Assembly (NCBI GenBank): GCA_903870955.1
Contig: CAIQEX010000303.1
Location: 1 to 11,674, forward strand
From: an uncultured beta proteobacterium
GTDB lineage: Bacteria; Pseudomonadota; Gammaproteobacteria; Burkholderiales; Burkholderiaceae_C
Direction of reading: 5' to 3'
Length of the DNA stretch: 11,674 bases
Part shown: piece after piece, positions 1 through 7,093 of the stretch
Position numbering within the stretch: the stretch's first letter is position 1
How the letters are laid out: each line of letters begins with the position of its first letter
Position numbers and translations under genes: made by a program
The notes under the pieces: model-generated
What the model saw: only the letters and a program-made list of their open reading frames with translations
The model's database searches: none
Told to the model about the DNA's origin: nothing

Positions 1-159
1 CCTGCCGTCAAGGTTTCGGATGGGCCCAACGGCGCACGTGGCGGAATCTTCAAGGATGGGCCCAGCACTGCTTGTTTCCCGGTGGGCATTGCGTTGGCTT
101 CCACCTGGAACCCGGAGCTGGTGCAACAGACCGGCGCTGCGAAAGGTTCCAATCCTTAA
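1..159 (+). pseudogene. GH3 beta-glucosidase remnant (5' end outside window, prematurely terminated)
   Basis: Frame 1 is open from the window edge to a TAA at 157-159 and encodes 52 residues. They contain the GH3 N-terminal hallmark VSDGPNGARGG, followed by ACFPVGIALASTWNPELV. In family GH3 this stretch lies roughly 30-80 residues from the N-terminus. It should be followed by the LAPTVNIHR-type core, the nucleophile domain and several hundred more residues. Here the similarity ends at QTGAAKGSNP and a stop, and I find no continuation in any frame of the next 300 bases. The simplest reading is a 3'-truncated, dead beta-glucosidase gene whose catalytic parts were deleted. The 5' end lies outside the window, so other lesions cannot be judged. 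The GH3 assignment is firm; the pseudogene call rests on the missing rest of the family. Confidence 0.75.
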
Positions 160-519
160 AAAATAGAGGGCAGATGGCAGCAGCCATTGGCTACCCCATC
201 GCGGTTGGGCACCTGCGCCGGGACTGAGATTGTTCGTTGTCCAAACAATATTTCAAATTAGTGGAAACCCTAGATGCATTGCGGCGGATCAGGCGCACCA
301 GAACCCTTTCAACTTCCGTCTTGAACGATTGATTTCTGCAGTGGAATTAACACGGTTGTCGTGCCACCCGATTCGAAATGTTTGTGCTCAGTGAAGTTCG
401 AAAATGTGAAGTTAAGTACCGATTGGCATTGCGCTGATCGCTGCGTATACTGAATTTGCAACGTGCGGAGGTGCCGTCCGCGCGTTCCAAAACAACCCGA
501 CTACTCCGGAGAAAACCCG
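160..519. other. 360-bp intergenic region upstream of the DUF1479 gene
   Basis: No convincing coding sequence is visible. It is more AT-rich than the flanking genes. It contains a short perfect hairpin at 174-187 (ATGGC, loop AGCA, GCCAT) without a following T-tract. It also has an inverted repeat ATTGTT/AACAAT at 229-234/244-249, and two similar motifs, TTCGAAATGT (372-381) and TTCGAAAATGT (397-407), 25 bp apart. A sigma70-like promoter lies at 423-451 and a Shine-Dalgarno GGAG at 508-511. The left part probably includes the scar left by loss of the GH3 gene. Confidence 0.6.
423..451 (+). promoter_or_regulatory. sigma70-type promoter for the DUF1479 gene
   Basis: The -35 box TTGGCA (423-428) and -10 box TATACT (446-451) are separated by the optimal 17 bp, each close to the consensus TTGACA/TATAAT. 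The predicted start near 458 leaves a 5' leader of about 60 bases before the ATG at 520, and no other start signal is nearby. The call is based on sequence match only. Confidence 0.65.
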
Positions 520-1767
520 ATGCAACCCTGGATGCACAACGTGCCCGAAGCCATCATCAAAGCCAAGGAAAGTTTGCGGGCCCAAATTCCTGACTTGCAG
601 GAGCGCTTTGCGCGCATCGACCGCTATGTGCGCGATGAGGTTGCTGCTGTCAAGGCCGAGCAAGCTGCAGGCGGCGCCGTACCGACGGTTCGCTTTGCCG
701 ACGTGCAGTCCGGCGCGATCACCGAGGCGCAGCGCCAGCAGATTCGCAGGCGCGGTTGTGTGGTGGTGCGCGGGGTGTTTGATCCGCAACAGATCTCGCA
801 GTGGAACGATGAGATCGGGCGCTATATCGAAGCCTTGAACTACCTCGAACAATCCCAGTCCAAAGCGGGGCTGGACAAATATTTCAGCACGCTGGCCTCG
901 GGCGCACCGCAGATATTCAGCCTGTATTGGTCCAAGCCGCAGATACAGGCGCGGCAGCACCCCAACCTGGCCCAGGCGCGCGCTTTCTTGAACCGCCTGT
1001 GGGACAGCAATGGCCCGCAAGGCCCGGTGTTCGATCCGGACCGCGAGTGCACCTACGCAGATCGGCTGCGCCGCCGTGCGCCGGGCGCCGCCAGCCTGGG
1101 ACTGTCGCCCCATGCCGATGCCGGTTCGGTGGAGCGTTGGTGCGAACCTAGTTTCCATACGGTCTACCGTGAAGTGTTTTTTGGCGATGTCCTGGCCTAT
1201 GAACCCTTCCGCGCACTGGGCCGTGACCAGACGCATGAGATTCCCTCGCCCGCCGTGGCCAGCGTGTTTCGCACGTTCCAGGGCTGGACGGCATTGAGCC
1301 GCCAAGGTCCGGGAGACGGCACGCTCAAACTGGTTCCGATTGCCAAAGGCATGGCCTGGGTGCTGCTGCGCGCTTTGCTGGATGACGTGCCGCCCGACGA
1401 TTTGTGCGGTGCCCAGCCCGGCCGCGCTTTGAGTGCCAGTCCACAGTGGCACGCGACCCTGCTGGAGGGTGAAGTCTCCATACCCCTCGTGGAGCCCGGA
1501 GACACCGTGTGGTGGCACTCGGACACCATCCATTCGGTGGAAGACCAGCACCTCGGCAGCGGTTACAGCAACGTCTTCTATATCGGTTCGGTGCCCTATT
1601 GCGCGAAGAACGCTGCGTTCCTGCCAAAGCAGGCAGAGGCGTTTTTGCAAGGCCTCAGCAGCCCCGACTTTGCGGCACAAAACTACGAGTTGGGTTTTGC
1701 CGGGCGCGCAAGCGTAGCCGACCTGAGCGAACTGGGCAAGCGGCAGATGGGCCTGCTCGACTGGTGA
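520..1767 (+). CDS. DUF1479 family protein (YbiU-like), putative Fe(II)-dependent oxygenase
   Basis: The 415-residue product matches, along its whole length, the DUF1479 family typified by Escherichia coli YbiU (about 420 residues). Shared blocks include RRRGCVVVRG, ARAFLNRLW, DRLRRRAPG, VFRTFQGWTALS, LLRALLDDVP and GDTVWWHSDTIHSVE. Family members have a double-stranded beta-helix fold like that of 2-oxoglutarate/Fe(II) dioxygenases. Candidate metal ligands are H198 and D200 in SPHADAG, plus H338 (or H333) in the WWHSDTIH motif. The substrate is unknown, here and in the family. No signal peptide is present, so it should be cytoplasmic. The ATG at 520 is preferred over an in-frame ATG at 463 because GGAG (508-511) lies 8 bases upstream and the family match begins after it. 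It is monocistronic with its own promoter and converges on the beta-mannosidase gene, whose stop is 15 bp away. Family call is confident; oxygenase activity is inferred. Confidence 0.9.
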   Translation: MQPWMHNVPEAIIKAKESLRAQIPDLQERFARIDRYVRDEVAAVKAEQAAGGAVPTVRFADVQSGAITEAQRQQIRRRGCVVVRGVFDPQQISQWNDEIGRYIEALNYLEQSQSKAGLDKYFSTLASGAPQIFSLYWSKPQIQARQHPNLAQARAFLNRLWDSNGPQGPVFDPDRECTYADRLRRRAPGAASLGLSPHADAGSVERWCEPSFHTVYREVFFGDVLAYEPFRALGRDQTHEIPSPAVASVFRTFQGWTALSRQGPGDGTLKLVPIAKGMAWVLLRALLDDVPPDDLCGAQPGRALSASPQWHATLLEGEVSIPLVEPGDTVWWHSDTIHSVEDQHLGSGYSNVFYIGSVPYCAKNAAFLPKQAEAFLQGLSSPDFAAQNYELGFAGRASVADLSELGKRQMGLLDW

Positions 1768-1782
1768 TCCGAAGCCCTGACC

Positions 1783-4248
1783 TCAGTAGCTTTCGGCCAG
1801 GTGCCGTACGCGCAGCGTTGCCCTATCCAGCGGCTCGGAGCCTAACCAGCGCAGCTCGCGCACCTGCCCTGGCAGCAGCGTGAATGCATTGTCTTCAAAG
1901 CGTCCGGCAGCAGGCGTCTCCAGCCAGACGAAGAAACTGACCTGCGGGCTTTCCAGCCGTATGGTGTGCCCATTGAGAAGCGTCAGTTTGACGGGCTCGG
2001 TTCCTAGCGGCGCATCTTTGTAAGGCCGCACCAGGTGATCGCGGCAAGCGGTCAAAGCGTCACCCTGCGTGCTCCATTGCACTTGCACAAACTCCTCTGC
2101 GCCGACCTCTGCGTCTTCGAGCTCCACCAGTGTTTGTGCCGCTTCGTGGTCCAGCCTGCATGCACCAGACCAAAGGCTGCGCTGAGCGCCGGTGTACAAG
2201 TGAACAGCTTTCACATGCACCTGCAAGTCCTGGGTTAAGGGTTCATCGCTAACGGCCACCACGGCATATCGCCCCTGTCCGTCACGGGGTATGGCGACCA
2301 CGTTGACCGGGGCATAAAAATGCCGCGCCAGGTAATGCAGCACCTTCCAGCGTCCACCATATTCAATGCTGGACCACGATGCCACAGGCCATGTGTCGTT
2401 GAGCTGCCAATACAGCGTGCCCATGCAGCGGGGCTTGAGTGATCGCCACGAATCAATCGCGGTCTTCATCGCCAGGGCTTGCTGAATTTGCGACACATAG
2501 GTCAGTTGGTCAAAGTCCCTTGGAAACTGGAAGTAACGGGTGAGCGTCTCCACAATGCGGGCGTTACCGCCCTCATTGCGCTGATGGACTTCCATGACGC
2601 GGGACGACACGTTGCGGTCCTGTGGGTTGGTGAACGTTGCAACCGTGTATTGCGATGGAAAGGATTGAAATCCAAACTCGCTGCAAAACCGCGGCTGGAT
2701 GGAGCGGTAGTGCGCAAACGGTTTGGCCGAATGCCATACATCCCAAAAGTGCAGATCGCCCCGTGTATCGCAATGCCAGCCATCGGCAAAATCGAGTTCA
2801 CCCAGCGACGGTGACGAGGGCCAGAAGCGACGGGCCGGGTCGAGCTCTTCCACCACTTCGCCGAGCAGGCGATTCAGCCGGTCATAGTTCACCAGGTAGC
2901 GGTCATGGTTGGCCTTGGCAATGTCATACCAGCCCAGCGCGCCGATGATTTCGTTATCGCCACACCAAAGGGCCACACAAGCGCGGTGCTGCAAGCGCTG
3001 TACCTGGTAGGTGGCCTCAGCCTTTACCTCTTTCAGAAAGTCCCGGGTCGATGGATAGTGCATGCACGAGAACATGAAGTCTTGCCACACCATGAGACCC
3101 AACGCATCGCACAGGTCATAGAAAAATTCGGTTTCGTAGATGCCCCCGCCCCATACCCGAATCATGTTCATGTGGGCTTGTTGCGCTGCCTCCAGTAAGG
3201 GGCGCACGGCAGCTTCTGTATTGCGGCCTGGCAAGGCATCGGCAGGAATCCAGTTGGCTCCTTTGGCAAACACATCACGGCCATTCACCCGGAACTTCAT
3301 GGTCGTGCCAATCGCGTCTTTGTCGGTGACCAATTCCAGGGTTCGCAGGCCGACCCGGCGGCGATGTTGCACGCCATCGACCTCCACCTGCAGTGAATAC
3401 AAATGCGGCTCACCTTGCCCCGCTGGCCACCACAGCTTAGGCGCGCTGACTTCAAAAATTTCGACGTGAGCAGCTTTGCCCGCAGGCAGTTGCAACAGTG
3501 CGGTCCGGACCTCGCCATTGAACTGAACTTCAACCCGTGTCGCCCCGGCTTTTGCTACGGCTAGCGCCACTTCAACACGCACTTGCACACCATGGTCATG
3601 GTGCACCTGATGCACTTGCAGATGATCCAACAAAGCGACTGGAACGCATTGCAGCAATGCATCGCCATACAGCCCCATGGGCATCAGGCTGATGTTCCAG
3701 TCCCACCCCGCAGCGCACTGGGTTTTGCGCAATAAATTGATGGGCGCAGTGCGGCAGTTCATGTGATCCCACGGCAATGCAAAGCGGTGTTCATCGAAGC
3801 GCTTGGTAGCCTCGGCAATTGCATTGCGCAATACGATTTGAATCTCGTTGACACCCGGGCGCACCCACGCGGTCACGTCGAGCCGGTGGCGCCGGAACTG
3901 GTTCTCCAATGCGCCGACCTGCGTTCCATTGATCCATACATCGGCCAGACAGTCGACCTGATCCAGCGTCAAAATCCAATGCCCCGCAACGTTGGCAGGT
4001 ACGTCAAAGGTGCGGTGTAACTGCCAGTCGCGGTTTGCGACCCACTGCACCACGTGCTCGTTGGTGCCAAAGTAGGGATCAGGAATCGTACCGTGTTCCA
4101 ACAGCGCCGAATGCACGTCACCCGGGACGGAAATCCCGCACGGGTCGCCACCCACGGCATCTCTGAGTTGCCATAGGCCAGCCAGGTCCAGTGTGTAAAC
4201 GGCCGTGGGCCCCGTAGATTCTGTCAATGCTTGATCTGAACCGGCCAT
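1783..4248 (-). CDS. GH2 beta-mannosidase, cytoplasmic
   Basis: The 821-residue protein has the GH2 beta-mannosidase architecture. It starts with a jelly-roll sugar-binding domain (about 15-185, containing VPGDVHSALLEHG and QVDCLADVWING). An Ig-like domain follows (about 190-290). The TIM barrel (about 300-600) carries KGANWIPADALP and RVWGGGIYE, and beta-sandwich domains complete the C-terminus. The expected acid/base is E433 in WCGDNE and the nucleophile is E524 in CSEFGFQSFP, 91 residues apart as in characterised members. WQLNDTWPVASW is also typical. It would release mannose from the non-reducing end of beta-manno-oligosaccharides. No signal peptide is seen, so it acts on imported oligomers. 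The ATG at 4248 has GGGGGA 9 bases upstream; an in-frame start at 4308 would read through the operator-like site and lacks family similarity. It is transcribed divergently from the LacI-type regulator, which probably controls it. Confidence 0.93.
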   Translation of the reverse strand: MAGSDQALTESTGPTAVYTLDLAGLWQLRDAVGGDPCGISVPGDVHSALLEHGTIPDPYFGTNEHVVQWVANRDWQLHRTFDVPANVAGHWILTLDQVDCLADVWINGTQVGALENQFRRHRLDVTAWVRPGVNEIQIVLRNAIAEATKRFDEHRFALPWDHMNCRTAPINLLRKTQCAAGWDWNISLMPMGLYGDALLQCVPVALLDHLQVHQVHHDHGVQVRVEVALAVAKAGATRVEVQFNGEVRTALLQLPAGKAAHVEIFEVSAPKLWWPAGQGEPHLYSLQVEVDGVQHRRRVGLRTLELVTDKDAIGTTMKFRVNGRDVFAKGANWIPADALPGRNTEAAVRPLLEAAQQAHMNMIRVWGGGIYETEFFYDLCDALGLMVWQDFMFSCMHYPSTRDFLKEVKAEATYQVQRLQHRACVALWCGDNEIIGALGWYDIAKANHDRYLVNYDRLNRLLGEVVEELDPARRFWPSSPSLGELDFADGWHCDTRGDLHFWDVWHSAKPFAHYRSIQPRFCSEFGFQSFPSQYTVATFTNPQDRNVSSRVMEVHQRNEGGNARIVETLTRYFQFPRDFDQLTYVSQIQQALAMKTAIDSWRSLKPRCMGTLYWQLNDTWPVASWSSIEYGGRWKVLHYLARHFYAPVNVVAIPRDGQGRYAVVAVSDEPLTQDLQVHVKAVHLYTGAQRSLWSGACRLDHEAAQTLVELEDAEVGAEEFVQVQWSTQGDALTACRDHLVRPYKDAPLGTEPVKLTLLNGHTIRLESPQVSFFVWLETPAAGRFEDNAFTLLPGQVRELRWLGSEPLDRATLRVRHLAESY

Positions 4249-4288
4249 GTTGCGCTTTCCCCCATCAAGGTTTCGTAATAAGCAAATA

Positions 4289-4304
4289 TCGAAATCGTTA
4301 TAGA
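4289..4304. promoter_or_regulatory. LacI-family operator-like site upstream of the beta-mannosidase gene
   Basis: TCGAAATCGTTATAGA matches the reverse complement of the site at 4425-4440 in 14 of 16 positions, including the central CG typical of LacI-family operators. As a palindrome it is imperfect (5 of 8 pairs). It lies about 40-55 bases upstream of the mannosidase ATG, where a bound repressor could block transcription. The likely binder is the adjacent LacI-type protein; this is inferred from position. Confidence 0.55.
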
Positions 4305-4423
4305 TCAAGAGGAATCCGTTGGTTATCAGGGTATTCCTGCATTGGCGGCCACAAAAATATCTCTGAATATCGCAAAAAAACTGCCTGCAATGTTCTCTCT
4401 ACAAAAAATGAAATCAAGCATGT

Positions 4424-4441
4424 TTCGATAACGTTTTCGAA
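4424..4441. promoter_or_regulatory. LacI-family operator upstream of the regulator gene
   Basis: TTCGATAACGTTTTCGAA is an 18-bp palindrome with 8 of 9 pairs matching and a central AACGTT core, the classic shape of a LacI/GalR-family operator. It ends 20 bases before the regulator's ATG, suggesting autoregulation as well as control of the divergent mannosidase gene through the related site at 4289-4304. Confidence 0.7.
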
Positions 4442-4461
4442 TCCACCTATTTCACTTCAGC

Positions 4462-5607
4462 ATGGTCACATTGCAACAACGCGCAACCCTCAAAAGCCTG
4501 GCCCAAGGCCTGGGGTTGTCGGTGTCCACGGTATCCAAAGCGCTCAAGGGCGCGCCCGATGTGGGCGCCCAAACGATTGCCAAAGTGCGTCAGACCGCCG
4601 CCGCTGCGGGTTATGAGCCGGATCTGCGCGGCGTGAAATTGCGCACCGGACGCACGTTTTTGTTGTACTACCAAAAAGCCATAGCGCCGATGCAGGATGT
4701 GCCGGACTCCATCGTGGCCGCGCAAATCGAAACCATTGCCGGTTGCCTGGCGGGTACGCCTTACCAGTTGCAAATCATTCCCTGGAACACGGCCACTGAA
4801 GACCCTTTGCCGGCCATCCGACGTATCGTGGAAGGCAGGCTTGCCGACGGCATATTTCTGGATACCACCGAGCCCCAGGATGCGCGCGTGCGCTATCTTT
4901 TGGAACACCACATTCCCTTCGTCACTTTCGGGCGCACCGAACTGGTGTCCGACCACCCTTACGTGGATGCCGACAACGAGCAGGCCGCTTTTCTCGCCAC
5001 GCAGTACCTGATACAGCGCGGCCACCAGCGCATCGCATTGATCAGCCCGCCGCTGAACTACACCTACGCGCTGCAGCGCCGACGCGGCTACTGGAATGCC
5101 TTGAAACAGGCCGGACTTTCCGTGGATCCGGCCTTACTATGCGAGGGCGGTCAAGACGCCAGCGTGGCACGCAGCCTTGCGCTGCAACTAGCCAAGATGG
5201 ATAACGCGCCAACAGGGTTTGTTTGTGCCAATGAAGTCGCCTCTCTGGGGGTGATGGCTGGCCTGCGGGAAGCGGGCCGCACACCTGGTCAGGACGTGGA
5301 GTTGGTGTCCCGTGACGGCGCCTTTATCAGTGACTACCTGTTCCCACCTTTGCCTACTTTGTTCCTGGACATTCGCACGGTAGCAAAAACTTTGTGCGAC
5401 TTTCTTTTGCGCCGCATCCAGGGTGAAGGCGCCGAAACGTTGCAACGTGTCTTACCTTGTGAAGTGCGTTACATGACGTTACCAAGGGTAAGTTCGAATG
5501 AGGCGCAGCAAAAGAAGGTGCTTAAATTTGGCGGTGTCACGGAACCGGTTCCAAAGCCTTCTGTTAACAGGAAGAAGCGCCTAGCCAACAACGATTCCTC
5601 TTATTAA
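4462..5607 (+). CDS. LacI/GalR-family transcriptional repressor of the glycoside locus
   Basis: The 381-residue protein begins with a LacI-type helix-turn-helix (about 8-35, LKSLAQGLGLSVSTVSKALKG), followed by the AGYEPD segment and a hinge (about 50-65). A periplasmic-binding-protein-like effector domain follows (about 65-341: ADGIFLDTTEPQD, FVTFGRTE, VDADNEQAAFLATQYLIQRG, RRRGYWNALKQAGL, GFVCANEVASLGVM). Family members normally end near the equivalent of LPCEVRYMTLP (about 331-341). Here a basic tail of about 40 residues follows and overlaps a palindrome upstream of the next gene. The ATG at 4462 has no clear Shine-Dalgarno sequence; an in-frame upstream ATG at 4408 is closed by a stop. The GH1 gene starts 14 bp after the stop, implying co-transcription. 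The effector is probably an oligosaccharide or its product; specificity cannot be read from the sequence. Confidence 0.92.
   Translation: MVTLQQRATLKSLAQGLGLSVSTVSKALKGAPDVGAQTIAKVRQTAAAAGYEPDLRGVKLRTGRTFLLYYQKAIAPMQDVPDSIVAAQIETIAGCLAGTPYQLQIIPWNTATEDPLPAIRRIVEGRLADGIFLDTTEPQDARVRYLLEHHIPFVTFGRTELVSDHPYVDADNEQAAFLATQYLIQRGHQRIALISPPLNYTYALQRRRGYWNALKQAGLSVDPALLCEGGQDASVARSLALQLAKMDNAPTGFVCANEVASLGVMAGLREAGRTPGQDVELVSRDGAFISDYLFPPLPTLFLDIRTVAKTLCDFLLRRIQGEGAETLQRVLPCEVRYMTLPRVSSNEAQQKKVLKFGGVTEPVPKPSVNRKKRLANNDSSY
5541..5552. promoter_or_regulatory. perfect 12-bp palindrome, possible LacI-type operator upstream of GH1 gene
   Basis: GGAACCGGTTCC is a perfect palindrome with a central CG, a form used by several LacI-family repressors. 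It lies 70 bp upstream of the GH1 start, inside the unusual C-terminal extension of the repressor gene. Its sequence differs from the sites in the divergent region. Palindromes of this length are expected a few times by chance in a window this size, so position is the main argument. Confidence 0.3.
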
Positions 5608-5608
5608 C

Positions 5609-5613
5609 GGGAG
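5609..5613 (+). promoter_or_regulatory. ribosome binding site supporting a TTG start for the GH1 gene
   Basis: GGGAG lies 8 bases before a TTG at 5622. The alternative ATG at 5646 has no comparable purine motif at suitable spacing. The site is only two bases after the regulator's stop codon, compatible with translational coupling. Confidence 0.55.
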
Positions 5614-5621
5614 CACGACCT

Positions 5622-7016
5622 TTGCCGAATACCGAGACGAGCAGCATGACCACCGAACAAGCGCTGGCAGCGCAGGTTGCGCCGCCTTCTGCGTCCCTGA
5701 TGTCCCGCCCCGAGTTTGTCTGGGGCGTGGCCACAGCGTCATACCAAATTGAGGGAGCCGTTGCAGAAGATGGCCGCTTGCCCTGCATTTGGGACACCTT
5801 TTCTGCGACTCCCGGCAAGGTGCTGCATGGCGATACCGGAGACGGTGCCTGCGACCACTACCACCGTTGGAGTGAGGATGTCGACCTGATCGAATCGATG
5901 GGCGTGGACGCTTACCGCTTGTCAATCGCCTGGCCCCGCGTCATGCACCAGGACGGCACACCCAACCGCAAGGGCCTGGACTTCTACAAGAAATTGCTGA
6001 CCCGCTTGGCCGACAAAGGGATTCAAAGCTTCGTCACTCTGTACCACTGGGATCTGCCGCAATATCTGGAGGATCGGGGGGGATGGCTGAACCGCGATAC
6101 GGCTTACCGTTTTGCTGAATATGCGGACCTGGTAAGCCGCGAGCTCAAAGGTCTGGTGACTGGCTGGGCCACACTCAATGAGCCCTGGTGCTCCGCCTAC
6201 CTGGGCTATGGCAACGGCCACCACGCTCCGGGATTGTCGGACAACCGCTATGCGTCACAGGCCCTGCACCATTTGTTGCTGGCCCATGGACTGGCACTGC
6301 CCATTCTGCAAGCCAACGATCCCGCCGCCAAACGGGGCATCGTCTGCAACGTGGGTCGCGGTACCACGGACAGCAACAAAGAAGCGGATATCACGGCTGC
6401 GCGCCGCTACGAGGTGCAGCACAACGACTGGGTCTTGCAACCCTTGCTGCAAGGCAGCTATCCAGAAGAAATATATGCACTCTGGCCGGGCACACAACCG
6501 CTGGTGCTTCCTGGCGATATGGAAATCATCAGCCGACCGCTGGACTTCCTGGGCATCAACTATTACTTCCGCTGCAATCTGCACAGTGACGGGGGGACTG
6601 GTTTTGTAGACGTTCCGTTGGAAGGTGTGGAGCGCACGCAAATGGGCTGGGAAGTTTATCCCCAGGGCCTGGAAGATTTGTTGCGCCGTTTCAAAGCGCA
6701 ATTCGAGCACCTGCCGCCTATCTACATCACTGAAAACGGCATGGCCTCTGACGATGCCGTCATAAACGGCGAAGTGGTCGATACGCAGCGCATGCGCTTT
6801 ATGAAATCCCACTTTGCTGCGGTGAGCCGCGCCATCGATGCCGGTGTGGATGTACGGGGTTACTTTGCCTGGTCCCTGATGGACAACTTCGAATGGGCGT
6901 TCGGCTACGAACGCCGATTTGGCATCGTGCATGTCGATTACAAAACACAAGTCCGGACGCCCAAGCACAGCGCCCTGGCTTTCAAAGCGTTCCTGGCCCT
7001 CCGCCGAGGGTCTTGA
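5622..7016 (+). CDS. GH1 beta-glucosidase (broad beta-glycosidase), cytoplasmic
   Basis: The 464-residue product is a full-length GH1 enzyme (usual size 440-480). Family blocks in order are FVWGVATASYQIEGA (start of the barrel, about residue 33), YRLSIAWPR, TLYHWDLPQYLED, the acid/base E187 in TLNEPW, LDFLGINYY, the nucleophile E371 in YITENG, and SLMDNFEWAFGYERRFG, which holds the sugar-binding Glu-Trp pair. The conserved Ser/Lys/Tyr phosphate-binding set of 6-phospho-beta-glycosidases is not apparent there, so the substrate should be unphosphorylated, in keeping with ABC rather than PTS uptake. It should hydrolyse cellobiose-like beta-glucosides; some GH1 enzymes also cleave beta-mannosides. 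No signal peptide is seen. The first 30 residues are poorly conserved, so the start could also be the ATG at 5646; the TTG has the better ribosome binding site. It follows the repressor gene closely and ends at a terminator. Confidence 0.93.
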   Translation: MPNTETSSMTTEQALAAQVAPPSASLMSRPEFVWGVATASYQIEGAVAEDGRLPCIWDTFSATPGKVLHGDTGDGACDHYHRWSEDVDLIESMGVDAYRLSIAWPRVMHQDGTPNRKGLDFYKKLLTRLADKGIQSFVTLYHWDLPQYLEDRGGWLNRDTAYRFAEYADLVSRELKGLVTGWATLNEPWCSAYLGYGNGHHAPGLSDNRYASQALHHLLLAHGLALPILQANDPAAKRGIVCNVGRGTTDSNKEADITAARRYEVQHNDWVLQPLLQGSYPEEIYALWPGTQPLVLPGDMEIISRPLDFLGINYYFRCNLHSDGGTGFVDVPLEGVERTQMGWEVYPQGLEDLLRRFKAQFEHLPPIYITENGMASDDAVINGEVVDTQRMRFMKSHFAAVSRAIDAGVDVRGYFAWSLMDNFEWAFGYERRFGIVHVDYKTQVRTPKHSALAFKAFLALRRGS

Positions 7017-7018
7017 TC

Positions 7019-7057
7019 CGGTCAGATGGTTCAAAAACTCCGTCCGACCGACTTTTT
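7019..7057 (+). terminator. Rho-independent terminator after the GH1 gene
   Basis: CGGTC (7019-7023) pairs with GACCG (7046-7050). After one mismatch, GATGG (7025-7029) pairs with CCGTC (7040-7044) with one T-G wobble. A 10-base loop closes the stem, and the run TTTTT (7053-7057) follows two bases later. It begins two bases after the GH1 stop codon, so the lacI-GH1 transcript probably ends, at least in part, before the transporter genes. Confidence 0.65.
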
Positions 7058-7093
7058 AAAACGGGCATGTTGCCCAACTTTGAGGAGATATAA

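Noticed and set aside
229..249. Inverted repeat ATTGTT/AACAAT in the upstream intergenic region
   Set aside because: Only six AT-rich pairs with a 9-base loop and no T-run; expected by chance.
412..1680. Long minus-strand open frame (422 residues) opposite the DUF1479 gene
   Set aside because: The plus-strand product matches DUF1479 along its length. The antisense frame has no recognisable domain and is a by-product of GC-rich codon use.
1769..1796. Stem-loop CCGAAGC / GCTTTCGG at the convergent DUF1479-mannosidase junction, considered as a bidirectional terminator
   Set aside because: The stem needs a bulged T, no T-tract follows on either strand, and it overlaps the last mannosidase codons; not strong enough to annotate.
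4249..4308. 20-residue N-terminal extension of the beta-mannosidase from an ATG at 4308
   Set aside because: It would place the operator-like site inside the gene and has no family similarity, whereas the ATG at 4248 has GGGGGA at 9 bases.
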